DNA of 64,000 nt from Gonatopus flavifemur (Eukaryota; Arthropoda; Insecta; Hymenoptera; Dryinidae): positions 41,560,001 through 41,624,000 of the forward strand of contig JAFFJZ010000002.1 in the NCBI GenBank assembly GCA_018340375.1. The letters are read 5' to 3'. Positions 62,161 to 64,000 of this stretch are shown piece by piece (position 1 is the stretch's first letter; each line of letters opens with the position of its first letter). The notes below the pieces were generated by a model. The model saw nothing but the letters and a program-made list of their open reading frames with translations, ran no database searches and was not told where the DNA came from. Position numbers and translations under genes: made by a program.

Positions 62161-64000
62161 TCAATAATCTTGAAGTACTTTTCTAAGGATTTTGCCGGAC
62201 GCAGTTTTTGGGATTTCTTTGACAAATTGCACATGGCCCAACTGTTTGTGCTTAATCACCCGTTCCGCAACAAAAGTCTTCACTTCTTCTTCAGTCATTC
62301 TCACATTTTCTTGTGGAACTATGAAAGCTTTCGGTATCTCACCGAAACGATCATGATTCACCCCAATCACAGCGACATCCCGTACTCCGTCGAGCTGACG
62401 TATAAGTTCTTCAAGCTCAGCCGGAGCTACTTGAAAACTATTAACTTTGATCAATTCCTTCAAACGTCCCTCGATGTATAACGTACCTGTGAAAATCGAC
62501 ACATTTACATTCGATTCAACTGATGTTCCTGCCCAGAAAACAAAAAGAACGAGTCCACGATCGCCCAATCTGATGCCCCAAAGAAAACATGAAGCTCCGA
62601 CAAACGTTCAGAATAGATCAAAATAGAACAGACTAAAGCTCCGTTGGAGCTCAAGATTTATAAACATTCGACGGAGCTGTGATGAACGTTCCAATGTCCA
62701 CTCGAGAATGATTTTACGAAAGTTTTACAGAGCGTCCATTAAAGATTTACCGAAGATTCACTCGAGTTCCAATTTTTCAATATAGGACATTTCGGGTATG
62801 TTTTTCTCTCGAAAAAATGAAAGATACAGGAGATTATAATTCTCTTTTAGACATACTCAACTGGAACTCTAATGAGTCTTCGGAGAGTCTTCAATAAACC
62901 TTGTATTAACTTTCCTTGAAGTGGGAATATTAATGCTCATCCAAACTTCGTAGAACGCTTACGAACCTAAAAGTTGACTCCAACGGAGCTTCAGGCTGAT
63001 GTATGTTGATCTTCTTTGAACATTTGTCAGACTTTCATGTTTGATTCGGAGCATGAGTAATGGAGCAATGGTTGTACTAATAGGATTCCATGTAAAAATT
63101 GAGGGATTGCGCCAACGTTGACTACGGGCAATGGCTTGGGCCAGGAGTGACAGCCAAGGGTAGGGGATTCATATTCAAATATTTATCGTCATGCATACAA
63201 TATAGCACAATATGATTGAGTCTCCATGATGCAATGAGTTTGTAAACTACTCGTGATATAGGGCGAACTACCTAATAGAAGAACGATGGACCAGTAGAGG
63301 AACAATTCATAAAAGAAGGAACTAAAAGAAGGAAAACAATCGAATTATTTTATTGCAGCGGGAATTTTTGATAGTTACTTCTTTCATGAATCGTTTCTCT
63401 ACTGGTCATTGTTCCTTTACTGGGTAGTTCACCCCACTGAAGGTGGTACAATGACGGATATCCCATTCAGCAGTCTAAAATGCATGCATCATTCGTCAAT
63501 GATATGTTTACTTTTCATGAAGTTAGTTGTGAGATCTTGAATGACTTCAAAGCATCTCTGATTTTACAATCATTGACCTATTTTGTTTTCTGGGTCTTAC
63601 ACATTCTTCAGAGAATACCTGTGTCGTTGTAGTACGCTAAATCTCCTGATTTAAACCAATCACCGTTCATAGTAGCTTTGGTGGCTTCCTCATTTTTGAA
63701 GTATCTTTTCATCACCTGAGGTCCACGAATCCATAACTCTCCGACTTCGTTCGGACCCAAGTTTCTGACAACTTTGTCATCTTCGTGCTCGACTATTCGT
63801 ATTTGTGTATTGGGCACAGGATATCCAACTGATTCGCTGGGTGCATCCTTGCTGCAACTAACCAGCGGGGAGGTTTCCGTTAGCCCGTACCTATAATAAC
63901 GGATGACACGTGAATGATTGCTTTATTATTTCTCAAATCATCATTGGTTTACCCTTGAACTACGTGTGTATTTGGATTGATTTTATCTCGGAATCTTGCG
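62161..64000 (-). CDS. 4-coumarate-CoA-ligase-like acyl-CoA synthetase, gene C (3' part)
   Basis: Three minus-strand exons are in the window: 63953-64000 (runs off the edge), 63619-63890 and 62161-62486. The last two have exactly the lengths of the matching exons in genes A and B, with the same phases and GT-AG borders. Visible: RFRDKINPNTHVVQG joining YGLTETSP, then RGPQVMKRYFKNEEATK, GDWFKSGDLAYYNDTG, GTLYIEGRLKELIKVNSFQVAPAELEE split over the hinge, and ASGKILRK with the catalytic Lys, ending LQDY. It differs from A and B at many positions and is an older paralogue. The final intron is 1132 bp and holds two foldback elements. No frameshift or stop is seen. The 5' end is beyond the window. 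Confidence 0.88.
62583..63050. mobile_element. Foldback element in the last intron of gene C
   Basis: AAACATGAAGCTCCGACAAA and AAAGCTCCGTTGGAGCT on the left are inverted on the right (ACTCCAACGGAGCTTCAGG, CAGACTTTCATGTTTG). GAGCTCC/GGAGCT words recur. About 470 bp, non-coding. Confidence 0.6.
63260..63435. mobile_element. 176-bp hairpin MITE in the last intron of gene C
   Basis: GGCGAACTACCTAATAGAAG, GACCAGTAGAGGAACAATTC and ATAAAAGAAGG are repeated inverted up to TAGTTCACCCC at 63435. Arms about 75 bp, moderately diverged. Non-coding. Confidence 0.65.

Larger units (their letters stand above)
48293..63890. repeat. Segmental duplication, unit B
   Basis: Begins inside GLRX5 intron 2 (TTATAATCATCAGTCTTTG at 48299, compare 30326) and runs through the orphan GLRX5 exon, gene B and the 3' part of gene C. 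Unit-B-specific insertions relative to unit A include about 48361-48676 (CCTC at both ends), about 48855-49425, 51284-52585 and 54126-54694. The right limit is set by the point where unit A ends in the gene C exon. Confidence 0.8.

Noticed and set aside
1..64000. CRISPR array, bacterial operon, or integrated viral gene
   Set aside because: No regularly spaced direct repeats, no ribosome-binding-site-led gene clusters, and no recognisable viral protein in any frame.

Overview
The window is AT-rich eukaryotic DNA with introns of 62 bp to more than 7 kb, GT-AG splice sites and a very dense load of short inverted-repeat transposons. An intact mariner transposase, a mitochondrial monothiol glutaredoxin and a tandem array of insect-type 4-coumarate-CoA-ligase-like (luciferase-superfamily) acyl-CoA synthetases point to an insect. 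Hymenoptera is my best guess, but that is inference and the species cannot be read from the sequence. No bacterial, organellar or viral gene was recognised.

Layout. Positions 1-28.2 kb hold no gene I can support. This part is a mosaic of inverted-repeat (MITE-like) elements, several nested in one another, separated by low-complexity AT-rich sequence. At 28257-31150 (+) lies a complete three-exon GLRX5 gene. It converges with a seven-exon acyl-CoA synthetase gene A (46680 down to 31253, minus strand, 574 aa). A second complete copy, gene B, lies at 58982 down to 49997 (minus, 574 aa, identical exon lengths). A third, more diverged copy, gene C, enters from the right edge (64000 down to 62161, minus; its last two exons and part of the one before).

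The central result is a tandem segmental duplication. Unit A (about 30326-48292) and unit B (about 48293-63890) each contain the end of GLRX5, a full synthetase gene and a part of gene C. The A/B junction at about 48292 fuses a broken copy of the gene C penultimate exon directly to GLRX5 intron 2. This explains both the orphan GLRX5 last exon at 49795-49937 and the gene C exon fragment at 48095-48292. Genes A and B both keep open frames and all splice sites, so both are probably functional; the orphan exons are debris.

Because the units are paralogous, each transposon present in one and absent from the other has an observable empty site. This gives exact target-site duplications for a hAT-like element (8 bp, 39211-39984), a TTAA element (47500-47745), TA-specific MITEs (such as 37579-37709) and a 380-bp foldback (40642-41021). 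The mariner at 43668-44989 has perfect 30-bp terminal repeats and an uninterrupted DD34D transposase, and looks recently inserted. Genes A, B and C probably act in fatty-acid or aromatic-acid activation. Their N-termini look mitochondrial and they lack a peroxisomal C-terminus. GLRX5 serves mitochondrial iron-sulfur cluster assembly. The adjacency need not mean a shared pathway.
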